A stretch of 64,000 nucleotides of DNA, from assembly GCF_000271665.2 (NCBI RefSeq), contig NZ_CP010978.1, forward strand, positions 3,812,501-3,876,500, given 5' to 3'. The DNA comes from Pelosinus fermentans JBW45. GTDB lineage: Bacteria; Bacillota; Negativicutes; DSM-13327. Position 1 is the stretch's first letter. The number at the start of each line of letters is the position of its first letter. The notes below the pieces were generated by a model that ran no database searches, was not told where the DNA came from, and saw only the letters and a program-made list of their open reading frames with translations. Position numbers and translations under genes: made by a program. Shown piece after piece: positions 19,837 to 27,461 of the stretch.

Positions 19837-20115
19837 TTAAGGCTGACTGATAATCTGTACTCGATCCACACCAAAGCTGGAACGAATCAGCGGCACGAAC
19901 CTGCTCTCAATTATCGATCGATACATTTCCTTCTTCGTAATAAGCAGTAACATACCATTGGCTTTCCTTACACGAATCAAGGAATTAATATATTTTTCAA
20001 ATTCTGCAGGCAGCATCTGCTCTTTTAATGCATACAATCCTGCCAATAACTCCGGGGATTCTTGTTCTATTCGTTCTACCAAAGGCGTAAATGGTTCCCA
20101 TTTCAGCATATCCAC
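19837..20115 (-). CDS. Stand-alone DnaA N-terminal-domain-like small protein
   Basis: This 92-aa protein is the first gene after the cobalamin riboswitch. Its pattern follows the N-terminal domain of the replication initiator DnaA: an amphipathic helix (ALKEQMLPAEFEKYINSLIR), a short strand pair (MLLLITKK), and a helix ending RSIIESRFVPLIRSSF, the counterpart of the FxxEWIESRYLPLI helix in DnaA, then a final strand (VQIIS). No AAA+ or DNA-binding domain follows. The GTG start at 20115 has AGAGG eight bases upstream; ATG 20109 is an alternative. DnaA-N is a protein-interaction domain, so a role as an adaptor for the mutase or its GTPase is conceivable but untested. The similarity was judged by eye. 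Confidence 0.6.
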   Translation of the reverse strand: MDMLKWEPFTPLVERIEQESPELLAGLYALKEQMLPAEFEKYINSLIRVRKANGMLLLITKKEMYRSIIESRFVPLIRSSFGVDRVQIISQP

Positions 20116-20201
20116 CTATGTACCTCTACTTTCTTTTTCAGATTTTGTGGCTAAAAGCTCACTGATAGCAACGTATTTTATCACCCCTTTTCAAAATAAA
20201 A

Positions 20202-20227
20202 AAGCTCCCAGCATAGGCCGAGAGCTT
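20202..20227 (-). terminator. Riboswitch expression-platform terminator of the mut operon
   Basis: An 11-bp stem (AAGCTCTCGGC with GCTGGGAGCTT) and a 4-nt loop are followed by TTTTTTATTTTG on the minus strand. It sits between the cobalamin aptamer and the first gene, so B12 binding probably favours premature termination. Confidence 0.8.
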
Positions 20228-20309
20228 AAACGCAAGTATAGAAATAGTATTAATAAAGCCTGGCTATTCATAAAACAGCCAGGACGAAAAAAACGCGAAT
20301 CTTGCGCGT

Positions 20310-20525
20310 AAATCCCCTCCCCATCTCTCGCAGGTCAATCGGTGATTGCTATATAGGCAGTTCTCCTGACTTTGGATCATTGCTTACCCATACCTTCCCA
20401 GAATAATTACTCCAGTGGCATAAAAATGGGTTTGCTCCTCATTACAGTGGCGGGACCGCGCCGGAATTGAACCGGACTTCCCTATTAAGCCCCAAAGGGC
20501 ACCTATACCATCCATATGAAATTTT
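20310..20525 (-). promoter_or_regulatory. Cobalamin riboswitch upstream of the mutase operon
   Basis: Read on the minus strand, this holds the cobalamin aptamer landmarks in order: GGTGCCC, the GGGAAG-tCCGG arm, the GTCCCGCCACTGTAATGAG core, and the B12 box region AGTCAGGAGAACTGCC, ending in CCTGCGAGAGATGGGGAGGGG. Together with the downstream terminator it should repress transcription when cobalamin is plentiful. Confidence 0.95.
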
Positions 20526-20543
20526 AGATACGTTACATTATTC

Positions 20544-20572
20544 ACTTTATAATATCTTTATAGAATTGTCAA
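20544..20572 (-). promoter_or_regulatory. Promoter of the B12-controlled mut operon
   Basis: TTGACA (20567-20572) and TAAAGT (20544-20549) are separated by 17 bp just upstream of the riboswitch. The second cobalamin riboswitch in the window has the identical -35, spacing and -10. Confidence 0.7.
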
Positions 20573-20584
20573 GTTTTATGTGCT

Positions 20585-20802
20585 ATGCTGATCGGATGTT
20601 GTTGCCCAAGCAGCTCCCTAAGCCAAAAATCAGAACATAGTCCAAGGCATATGAATGAAATTGATCCATATACCCACCTTCATAAGCTTTTTACTATCCC
20701 CAGTACTTCGCAATATGCTGCCAAAATTGGTCATAAGAGATTCTTAAGCATACTTAGACTCCTGCCTGAGACGAGTGGTAGAAAAGGTACATTACATTGG
20801 GC
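20585..20802. other. Intergenic stretch without recognised gene
   Basis: Between the mut-operon promoter and the 3' end of the small membrane-protein gene no convincing coding sequence, repeat or RNA motif was found. A short plus-strand open frame here has no ribosome binding site and a composition unlike the neighbouring genes. Confidence 0.5.
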
Positions 20803-20991
20803 TTAATCCTGCCTGCTTTTAAAGAAAGAATTGATTTTTTTAAAAAGCTTAAGAACTGGATTGATTAGAAGCGGTATAAAGGCTAATGCAATCGGAACAT
20901 AGTTTGCTAATGTTCTAACCAAGGTGCCAGAGTGAGCATGTGCTATTGCCGGTATAACAAGCATTACTATCATCAGTCGAATTACTCTCAT
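20803..20991 (-). CDS. Small secreted or membrane protein, 62 aa
   Basis: Function not recognised. The ATG at 20991 has a perfect AAGGAGG seven bases upstream. The protein begins with a signal-like hydrophobic helix (RLMIVMLVIPAIAHAHS), continues with a second hydrophobic segment (YVPIALAFIPLLINPVL) and ends in a basic Lys/Ser-rich tail. It is the only gene downstream of a promoter whose spacer is a CsoR/RcnR-like palindrome, so a link to copper, nickel or cobalt handling is inferred from regulation only. It follows a B12-controlled metal/peptide transporter operon on the same strand, separated by a strong terminator. Confidence 0.6.
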   Translation of the reverse strand: MRVIRLMIVMLVIPAIAHAHSGTLVRTLANYVPIALAFIPLLINPVLKLFKKINSFFKSRQD

Positions 20992-21103
20992 CTTCCTACC
21001 TCCTTCTAGCTATGAATACCAATATGAAAACTGCCGAATGTACCTTTTCCCAAAAACATATCTTTCAATAAAATAGTTAATTTGGGTACGATCTTTTTTC
21101 TTT

Positions 21104-21132
21104 ATTTTATCCCCCCAGGGGGGATATTGCAA
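21104..21132 (-). promoter_or_regulatory. Promoter with CsoR/RcnR-like operator in its spacer
   Basis: On the minus strand TTGCAA (21127-21132) and TAAAAT (21104-21109) are exactly 17 bp apart. The intervening sequence is the near-perfect palindrome ATCCCCCC-T-GGGGGGAT (21109-21125). A G/C tract flanked by AT is the known operator form of CsoR/RcnR/FrmR-family metal or aldehyde sensors. The only downstream gene is the 62-aa protein at 20803-20991, with a leader of about 100 nt. No CsoR-family gene is in the window. Confidence 0.6.
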
Positions 21133-21157
21133 GATTTTTGTTAAAACATATAAAACG

Positions 21158-21257
21158 AATTGAACCACAAAGACGCAATGGACACAAAGTTTTTTTTGTT
21201 TTTTTGTGCACTCCTTTGTGTGCCGCGGCAGCGGCATTGTGCCTTTGTGGTTCAATT
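21158..21257. repeat. Dispersed palindromic repeat, subtype A (complete copy)
   Basis: Outer arms AATTGAACCACAAAG and CTTTGTGGTTCAATT pair over 15 bp. Inside lie the GACGCAA-GGACACAAAG arm and CTTTGTGTGCCGCGGCAGCGGC. The same sequence recurs at 59198-59265 and as halves at 34794, 52861, 57911 and 61482. Confidence 0.85.
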
Positions 21258-21262
21258 CTAGC

Positions 21263-21324
21263 GTATAAACGTTAAAAAGGTCTGCAAAACTTCTCGTTTT
21301 TGCAGACCTTCTTAACGTTTATAC
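21263..21324 (-). terminator. Long-stem terminator of the B12-controlled transporter operon
   Basis: Two 27-nt arms pair with a single mismatch around an 8-nt loop, directly after the acetyltransferase stop. The inner part (AAGGTCTGCAAAA arms, then CCTTTTT) is a standard intrinsic terminator on the minus strand; the outer arms are GTATAAACGTTAA. Confidence 0.8.
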
Positions 21325-21329
21325 ACTAT

Positions 21330-21848
21330 TTACTTAGATGCAGCTGATTTTTCCATATGCACAATTTGAGCATCTCCCTGTTCTTCAACTACGATGCGAA
21401 ACCCCTGCTTCTCCCAGAAATGAAAGCCGCCTGGCAAGAATCGGTGTGTGTGCAGATATATGTTTTCATACTCTTTTTCACAACAAAAGGCTTCGACTTC
21501 TTTTAGCAGTCTCGATCCAATACCTTGTCTTCTCAATGTTTTTTCAATATAACAGCGTCCAATTTCCGCTGTAGTCTTCCCGGGATAGCGTCCTTTCAGA
21601 ACGGCGATCCGGTCATTATACTCACAAATCGCAATCGTCCCGATAACAGCGCCCTCAGGAGAGAAGGCGGCCCACATTTGATTGCGGGCAGGCTCAATAT
21701 ATAACTTTGCCAATCCCCAGACATCATCGGTAATAGCACTTTGGCCATTATGAGAAAAGAGGTCTTGCAGCTGTCCTAACAAGAAATTTTGCACACTGGC
21801 AATATCATTATTGTCGATCTTGCGAATCACTATATTACGGGCCTCCAT
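21330..21848 (-). CDS. GNAT-family N-acetyltransferase
   Basis: A 172-aa acyltransferase using acetyl-CoA. The family motif A is visible as RRQGIGSRLLKEVEAF, with the pyrophosphate-binding Q/RxxGxG/A pattern, followed by the beta-bulge strand IYLHTHRFL and the C-terminal GFHFWEKQGFR typical of amino-acid or small-molecule GNATs. The frame is open further upstream, but ATG 21848 has AAGGAAGG five bases before it and lies 24 bp after the ATPase stop, so it is taken as the start. It is the last gene of the cobalamin-riboswitch operon. Its substrate is unknown; modification of the transported ligand is one possibility. Confidence 0.85.
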   Translation of the reverse strand: MEARNIVIRKIDNNDIASVQNFLLGQLQDLFSHNGQSAITDDVWGLAKLYIEPARNQMWAAFSPEGAVIGTIAICEYNDRIAVLKGRYPGKTTAEIGRCYIEKTLRRQGIGSRLLKEVEAFCCEKEYENIYLHTHRFLPGGFHFWEKQGFRIVVEEQGDAQIVHMEKSAASK

Positions 21849-21871
21849 CGTAACCTTCCTTTCATGTCCGG

Positions 21872-22852
21872 CTAAATGCCGTTTTTCCCTGATTGCGGCT
21901 TTAATAAATGGCAGGCAGCACTGTGCCCTGGCCAAAGCTCCTCGAGCACCGGTTTTTCTCTTCTACATAGTTCCATGCTTTCCGGGCACCTGCTCTGAAA
22001 CGAGCACCCTGGCGACAAGTCAAGAGGGCTTGGTATCTCGCCCTCCAGCGACCGGACCATTGTGCCCCCTTTTTTCTTCACCGGAAAAACCGCCTGCAGC
22101 AACGCCTTCGTATAAGGATGCTTCGCTTCACTCAGTACGTCGCCTGCAAGCACCTCTACTATATTACCGAGATACATTACAGCAATACGATGGCTTATTT
22201 GCGATACGAGTGCTAAATCATGACAGATAAAAATCATAGACAGATTCTTTTCCCGCTGTATTCTGACCAGAAGCTCTATAATCTTTTTCTGCACCGATAC
22301 ATCCAGTGCACTGGTCGCCTCATCACAAACGAGAATTTCCGGTTCAAGCGCCAGCGCCCGGGCAATCCCGATGCGCTGACGCTGTCCCCCACTCATGTTG
22401 CCGGGATAGCGGTCGGCAAACTCTTCCGGCAGCTCAACCATACACAAAAGTTCTTCAGCCTTTTTTCCCGCCTCCCGGTCTTTTATCAGCTTAAAGTTGC
22501 GCAACGGCTCGCAAAGGATATCTTTTATCTTCATCTTTGGATTAAAGGCCTGGGAGGGGTCCTGAAACACCATCTGAATATGCCGCCGGCTTTGCCGCAT
22601 ACGCTCTCCCGTAAGCCGGGTCAGATCCTCTCCCCGATAGCAGATAGCTCCACTTGTCGGCGCATGAAGCTGCATGATCAGCTTTACCAGCGTACTTTTA
22701 CCGCAGCCGCTTTCGCCAACAACGCCGAGCGTTTCCCCCTGATAAAGCGATAACGAAACATCATCACAGGCTGTCAGCATGCGCCCTTCAGCTACCGGAA
22801 AACGCTTTATGACATGCTCGACTGTTAAAATCGTCTCCTTGTCAGCTGACAT
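21872..22852 (-). CDS. ABC transporter ATP-binding protein (NikE/DppF type)
   Basis: The second ATPase of a nickel/peptide-type importer. It has Walker A GESGCGKST, signature MSGGQRQRIG, Walker B ILVCDEATSALD, and the C-terminal oligopeptide/dipeptide extension with the Cys-containing sequence CSFQSRCPESMELC. ATG 22852 is preferred because GGAGGGAAG precedes it; it overlaps the upstream ATPase by 11 bp. An upstream ATG at 22882 exists without a good ribosome binding site. It should pair with the 22842-23630 product to power the two permeases. Confidence 0.9.
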   Translation of the reverse strand: MSADKETILTVEHVIKRFPVAEGRMLTACDDVSLSLYQGETLGVVGESGCGKSTLVKLIMQLHAPTSGAICYRGEDLTRLTGERMRQSRRHIQMVFQDPSQAFNPKMKIKDILCEPLRNFKLIKDREAGKKAEELLCMVELPEEFADRYPGNMSGGQRQRIGIARALALEPEILVCDEATSALDVSVQKKIIELLVRIQREKNLSMIFICHDLALVSQISHRIAVMYLGNIVEVLAGDVLSEAKHPYTKALLQAVFPVKKKGGTMVRSLEGEIPSPLDLSPGCSFQSRCPESMELCRREKPVLEELWPGHSAACHLLKPQSGKNGI

Positions 22853-23630
22853 AGCTCTTCCCTCCAACCTGCGGTACCGCATCTAACAGCTCTTTTGTAT
22901 ACACCGACTGTGGCCGGGCGATAATGTCATCCGTTCTACCGGATTCTACGATCTCTCCTGCTTGCATGACAATCAGCTTATCCGACATATACGCTGCCAC
23001 ACCAATATTATGTGTAACAATAATGATTGCCGTTTTGTCTTGTTGGCAAATCTCCATCATTTCTTTTACCACCTGTGCCTGCGTTGTCACATCCAGAGCA
23101 GATGTAGGCTCATCCGCCAGCAGAAGCCGCGGTTTAAAAACCATCGCCATTGCAACGCCGACACGCTGGCGCATACCGCCGCTCAGTTCAAACGGATAGC
23201 TTTTCATAATGTTTTCCTGATTAGGCAAGTGCATTTTCCTGAGCATATCTTCTGCTTCCTTGGCTGCTTCCTTTTTTGTCAGCGGCGAGTGTTCACGTAT
23301 ATACTCTATGAACTGGCTGCCGATACGGGCGATAGGATCCAGTATGCTGCCGCTGTCCTGAAAGACCATAGTTGCCCTTGTTCCACAGAGGCGGCACCAC
23401 TCAGCAGTAGTATTCTCCAATAGATTTTTTCCTTCAAAGAGAATTTTCCCGCCGCTTACACGCCCATCATGTGGCAGGCAGCCAAGAATCGCGCGGATAA
23501 CCGTTGTCTTGCCGCTGCCGCTTTCGCCTACAATTGCAAGAACCTCGCCTTCATCAAGCGATAAATTCACATTTCGGACGATTTCACGTTCCCCATAGGA
23601 TACTGAAAGCTCCGATACTTCTAGCAACAT
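22842..23630 (-). CDS. ABC transporter ATP-binding protein (NikD/DppD type)
   Basis: A 262-aa ATPase with Walker A GESGSGKTT, signature LSGGMRQRVG and Walker B LLLADEPTSALDVTT. ATG 23630 has GGAG seven bases upstream, just after the binding-protein gene. It is the first of the two different ATPases of the importer. Its shorter C-terminus compared with DppD resembles NikD. Confidence 0.9.
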   Translation of the reverse strand: MLLEVSELSVSYGEREIVRNVNLSLDEGEVLAIVGESGSGKTTVIRAILGCLPHDGRVSGGKILFEGKNLLENTTAEWCRLCGTRATMVFQDSGSILDPIARIGSQFIEYIREHSPLTKKEAAKEAEDMLRKMHLPNQENIMKSYPFELSGGMRQRVGVAMAMVFKPRLLLADEPTSALDVTTQAQVVKEMMEICQQDKTAIIIVTHNIGVAAYMSDKLIVMQAGEIVESGRTDDIIARPQSVYTKELLDAVPQVGGKSYVS

Positions 23631-23652
23631 TTCAGTTCTCCTTCGTGTGATA

Positions 23653-25224
23653 TTATTTTTTAGCGGGTTTAATCTTATTGGTCAGCCAATAGTAATCGGA
23701 CGGATACATCTGGGCGCCTTCAATCGAGGTTGAACTGATGATGTTTGTTTCCGGATAGCCCAGAAACAAAGCGGCCCCGTCGTTCATAATGATCTGCTGA
23801 CAATCGATGATTAGCTGACGGCGTTGTTGACGGTCAAAGGTTGTGGAAAGTTCGGCGAACTTTGTATCCAGTGCTGGATTGCTGTAACCGGAGCCGTTCT
23901 GTGGATTATCGCCGTTTCTATTCGTTTTCCAGTACCAATTTAAGAAGATCTCCGGATCGCCGGTATTGGCCGTCGTAATGTTTGAAATCAAAAGCCCATA
24001 TTCGCCATTAATCCCCATTTTATCGATTAAGTTATAGTCTACCGACTTGATTTTCACATCAAAACCAACCTTCTTTGCATCAGACTGCACAGCCTCAGCA
24101 TAGATGGGCAGTTCAGCACGGCTGTTGTATACCACAAAATCTACCGTAAGTTTCTTTCCATCCTTTTCCAAGATACCATCGCCGTCAGTATCCTTCCAGC
24201 CCGCTTCGGCCAACAGCTGTTTCGAACGCTCGATATTATAGCTGTTCGGATCCTTGAGCTGATCAAAAGCGTAATCCATCGACGGCGGAACTGGTGCTTT
24301 TCCTTCAATAAAGGTCCCCTTTAGAATAACTTCATTGTACACTTTTCTATCGCAGGCACTGATAAATGCCGCACGAACCTTCGGATCACCCAAAACACCT
24401 TGTTGATTAATCCGGGCCAATACGGTACGCAGCGATGCAATTCTGTCAACATGGAATTTCGCTTTATCATTAAAAAGGCCAATGTCACCTGCCGCAATAT
24501 TGACCGCCATGTCGACCTCGCCGGATTGCAAAGCCATTGCCCGTGTGTTCGGATCGTCTATGGATGGGATTTCAACAGTCTCATAAGGTACTACGCCATC
24601 CCAGTAATAGGGATTTTTCACCATCACTGCTTTATCCTTGACAAAAGTCTTACACATATACGGACCGGTGCCAATAGGTCCTTCCTTGGCAAAATTACGT
24701 GCCGGCTCAGCCGATACATCCACAATTAAAAAAAGCGGATCAGCTAAAAATCCCGGCATATTGGGCTCCGGTTTTTCTGTAAGAATCGTAAGGGTTTGAC
24801 CCTCGGCCTTTATTTCTTTATACTTAAAAAACGTTACCGCCCGTTTATTCTTGGCAAAGGATCTTTCCAGCGATGCCTTAACAGCAGCCGCATCCAGCGG
24901 TTTGCCATTCGAGAATTTCACACCGTCTCTGATTTTAAATGTCCAGGTCATGTGGTCGGCACTGATCTGCCAGCTTTCAGCCAGCCACGGCTGTACATTC
25001 ATCTTTTCATCAAATTTCGCCAAACTCTCCCCGATGCCATAACGCATGACAACCCAGGCAAAATAATTTTCCGTTGGCTCCAGGGAATCGGCAAAGTTAG
25101 TTACACCAACTTTCAGAGTCTTTGTGTCGGCTTCCTTTTTACCGCTGCCGCTGCACCCCGCTATAAAGACCGCGGCTAAGCACACTACCATAAGTACTAA
25201 GGTTAACTTTCCTATTCTTTTCAA
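23653..25224 (-). CDS. Extracytoplasmic solute-binding lipoprotein, family 5 (NikA/OppA type)
   Basis: A 523-aa lipoprotein whose signal peptide ends in the lipobox IAGC (Cys24). The mature protein has the family 5 hallmarks: the SLAKFDEKMNVQPWLAESW entry, WTFKIRDGVKFSNGKPLDA, and IGTGPYM followed by NPYYWDG. The TTG start at 25224 has AAAGGATG upstream. Family 5 proteins bind peptides, nickel chelates, haem or other ligands; sequence reading alone does not settle which. B12-riboswitch control of the operon favours a cobalt, nickel or corrinoid-related ligand. Confidence 0.9.
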   Translation of the reverse strand: MKRIGKLTLVLMVVCLAAVFIAGCSGSGKKEADTKTLKVGVTNFADSLEPTENYFAWVVMRYGIGESLAKFDEKMNVQPWLAESWQISADHMTWTFKIRDGVKFSNGKPLDAAAVKASLERSFAKNKRAVTFFKYKEIKAEGQTLTILTEKPEPNMPGFLADPLFLIVDVSAEPARNFAKEGPIGTGPYMCKTFVKDKAVMVKNPYYWDGVVPYETVEIPSIDDPNTRAMALQSGEVDMAVNIAAGDIGLFNDKAKFHVDRIASLRTVLARINQQGVLGDPKVRAAFISACDRKVYNEVILKGTFIEGKAPVPPSMDYAFDQLKDPNSYNIERSKQLLAEAGWKDTDGDGILEKDGKKLTVDFVVYNSRAELPIYAEAVQSDAKKVGFDVKIKSVDYNLIDKMGINGEYGLLISNITTANTGDPEIFLNWYWKTNRNGDNPQNGSGYSNPALDTKFAELSTTFDRQQRRQLIIDCQQIIMNDGAALFLGYPETNIISSTSIEGAQMYPSDYYWLTNKIKPAKK

Positions 25225-25255
25225 GAAATCTCATCCTTTCCCATCTGTGTTTGAT

Positions 25256-26077
25256 TCAATTTGCCCGCTGCGGGTCCATGATATCGCGCAGGCTGTCTCC
25301 CCATAGATTAAAAATTGTTACTACAATCAGGATTGCAGCCCCCGGATAAAGCATCAGCCAGGGAGCTGTCTGGATATGCTGTCTTCCTTCATTGAGCATA
25401 AGACCCCATTCTGGCGTCGGCGGCTGCGCGCCAAAACCCAAAAAGGACAAGCCGGCCAATTCCATGATCATTGTACCGATGTCCATCGCGGCTGTCACAA
25501 CAATTGTCGGCAGGATATTAGGTAAAATATGGCGCCATAGAATATGGAGCGGTCTTGACCCGTTTGTTACAGCCGCGGCAATAAAATCACGCTGGCGCAG
25601 CTTCAGCGTAAGGCTGCGCCCCAAACGGGCGTACTTAGTCCAGCTGACCGCCGCCAATGCCAATATTGCATTAACGATATTGCCGCCCAGCATGCCGGCA
25701 ATGGCAATAGCCAGCACAATCCCTGGAAAAGCCAGCATCATATCGACAATGCGCATAAGTACAGTATCCACCTTTCCACCCATGTAACCCGCCAACACAC
25801 CGATAAAAGTTCCCACCACCGTTATAACGGCAACTAGCGAAAGCGTCATCATCAGCGAAGTTCGCGCCCCATAAATAATTCGAGATAGACAATCTCGCCC
25901 TAGCTTGTCCGTCCCAAACAAGTGATCGTCAGATGGTGCCTGCAGGGACTGCCGCATCACCGCATCATACGGATCATAAGGAGCCAACCAAGGTGCAAAA
26001 ATTGCAAAGCCGAGAATTAAAAGAACAAAAAATGTATAAAGCCAGAATAAGAATTTATCCTTTGTCAAACTTCCCAC
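25256..26077 (-). CDS. ABC transporter permease (NikC/DppC type)
   Basis: A 273-aa inner-membrane protein with about six hydrophobic segments. The FGTDKLGRDCLSRIIYGAR sequence is characteristic of DppC/NikC permeases, and the EAA-loop region RDFIAAAVTNGSRPLHILWR contacts the ATPases. The GTG start at 26077 immediately follows the NikB-type stop, with GGGGG upstream. Confidence 0.92.
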   Translation of the reverse strand: MGSLTKDKFLFWLYTFFVLLILGFAIFAPWLAPYDPYDAVMRQSLQAPSDDHLFGTDKLGRDCLSRIIYGARTSLMMTLSLVAVITVVGTFIGVLAGYMGGKVDTVLMRIVDMMLAFPGIVLAIAIAGMLGGNIVNAILALAAVSWTKYARLGRSLTLKLRQRDFIAAAVTNGSRPLHILWRHILPNILPTIVVTAAMDIGTMIMELAGLSFLGFGAQPPTPEWGLMLNEGRQHIQTAPWLMLYPGAAILIVVTIFNLWGDSLRDIMDPQRAN

Positions 26078-27019
26078 TCAGCATCCCCCTTTCTTCAGCC
26101 GCGGGTCAAGATACGTGTAGGAAATATCGACCAGCAAATTGATCCCCATATACAAAACAGCAATCCAGAGAACAAAGCCCTGTACCAGAGGATAATCACG
26201 CATCTCAATGGCATGTACGGCCATTTTGCCAAGTCCGGGCCAGGAAAAGACCATCTCAATGACAGCCACGCCACCCAGAAGCCAGCCAATTTGCAGGCCT
26301 AAAAGCGTAATAAGCGGCAGACATGCGTTTGGCAGCACATGCCTCCAGAGAATTTTGTGCATGGGAAATCCCCGTATCCGTGCCCCAGTGATATATTCCT
26401 GTCCCAGTTCCTCTAAAACCGCTGTACGCACCTGCCGTGTATATTTAGCCGCCATCGCAATGGCCAGCGTCAACGTAGGAAGCACCATCCTGTCGAATGA
26501 TACCTCTCCACCCGCTATCGGGAACAATCTCAGCTTCAGCCCCAAAACATATAACAAAATGAGTCCTACCCAAAAACTCGGCATGGATACGCCCAAAAAT
26601 GAAATGCCGCGAATAAGATAATCCAGCGGGCGGTTTCGATATACCGCCGACAATATCCCGCACGGAAGCGAGATCAGAAGCATCGTCACCGTCGCCGAGG
26701 CAGCAAGCACCATAGTTCCCGGAAGGCTTTGCCAGAGGCGGTCAGCTACCGGCATTTTTGCCGAATACGACATGCCCATATCTCCCTGTAATACACCTGC
26801 AAACCAGCGAAAATACTGTACATGAAACGGTTTGTCCAGCCCCAGCTGCGCCCGCGTCTCGGCAATTGTTTCCTCTGATACAATGGTGTCAGCTACCTCC
26901 AGCAGCATCTCTACAGGATCACCCGGTGACAGATACATCAGCGAAAATGTCAGCAGACTCACACCGAAAAGAGTAATAAGCATCTGCATTAAGCGATGTA
27001 CAAGCTCTTTTCCCTTCAA
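26078..27019 (-). CDS. ABC transporter permease (NikB/DppB type)
   Basis: A 313-aa permease and first gene of the transporter operon. N-terminal helix 1 is followed by the LSPGDPVEMLL segment and the periplasmic region typical of DppB/NikB; the EAA loop reads EYITGARIRGFPMHKILWR. The start is TTG 27019 with GGAGAGGGTGA upstream, close behind the riboswitch terminator. Confidence 0.92.
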   Translation of the reverse strand: MKGKELVHRLMQMLITLFGVSLLTFSLMYLSPGDPVEMLLEVADTIVSEETIAETRAQLGLDKPFHVQYFRWFAGVLQGDMGMSYSAKMPVADRLWQSLPGTMVLAASATVTMLLISLPCGILSAVYRNRPLDYLIRGISFLGVSMPSFWVGLILLYVLGLKLRLFPIAGGEVSFDRMVLPTLTLAIAMAAKYTRQVRTAVLEELGQEYITGARIRGFPMHKILWRHVLPNACLPLITLLGLQIGWLLGGVAVIEMVFSWPGLGKMAVHAIEMRDYPLVQGFVLWIAVLYMGINLLVDISYTYLDPRLKKGGC

Positions 27020-27040
27020 ATCACCCTCTCCTCTCTATAA

Positions 27041-27071
27041 AATAAAAAAACTCTCGGTATAAACCGAGAGT
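27041..27071 (-). terminator. Riboswitch expression-platform terminator of the transporter operon
   Basis: A perfect 9-bp stem, ACTCTCGGT with ACCGAGAGT, and a 4-nt loop are followed on the minus strand by TTTTTTTATTTT. It sits between the second cobalamin aptamer and the first permease gene. Confidence 0.88.
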
Positions 27072-27104
27072 AAAACGCAAGCAGAAAACAATACGAAAAT
27101 TCGC

Positions 27105-27310
27105 ATAAATCCCATCCCCATCTCTCGCAGGTCATATCGGTGATTTGTTATATAGGCAGTTCTCCTGACTCTGGATCATCGCTCTCCCAAACCTTCCCAA
27201 GATACTATCTCAGTGGCACAACATGGGTTTACTCCTCATTACAGTGGCGGGACCGTGTCGGCATTGAACCGAACTTCCCTATTAAGCCCCGAAGGGCACC
27301 TATACCAGCA
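27105..27310 (-). promoter_or_regulatory. Cobalamin riboswitch upstream of the ABC transporter operon
   Basis: It has the same landmarks as the riboswitch at 20310-20525: GGTGCCC, GGGAAGT, the GTCCCGCCACTGTAATGAG core, AGTCAGGAGAACTGCC and the CCTGCGAGAGATGGGGATGGG end. The two aptamers are close to identical through the core and differ mainly in peripheral helices. Confidence 0.95.
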
Positions 27311-27341
27311 ATATATAATTGTAATAGCCATTCTCATCGAT

Positions 27342-27370
27342 ACTTTACAATAGAATCCGCTTTTTGTCAA
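27342..27370 (-). promoter_or_regulatory. Promoter of the B12-controlled transporter operon
   Basis: TTGACA (27365-27370) and TAAAGT (27342-27347) are separated by 17 bp, about 30 bp before the aptamer. The hexamers and spacing equal those of the mut-operon promoter. Confidence 0.75.
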
Positions 27371-27461
27371 CTATTGGTTTTTTTTGCAACATATAGATAA
27401 ATGGAGGAAATCCTTTTAAATCTTTTATCATTAAGCAAGATGTAATTCGATCCTGTATGAA

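Noticed and set aside
19785-19874. Longer MutA N-terminus starting at 19874
   Set aside because: It would overlap the DnaA-N-like gene by 38 bp without a ribosome binding site; conserved mutase sequence begins only after the internal methionines.
20585-20806. Plus-strand 73-codon frame next to the cobalamin riboswitch
   Set aside because: No Shine-Dalgarno, atypical composition, and it overlaps the promoter side of the riboswitch and the end of the 62-aa gene.
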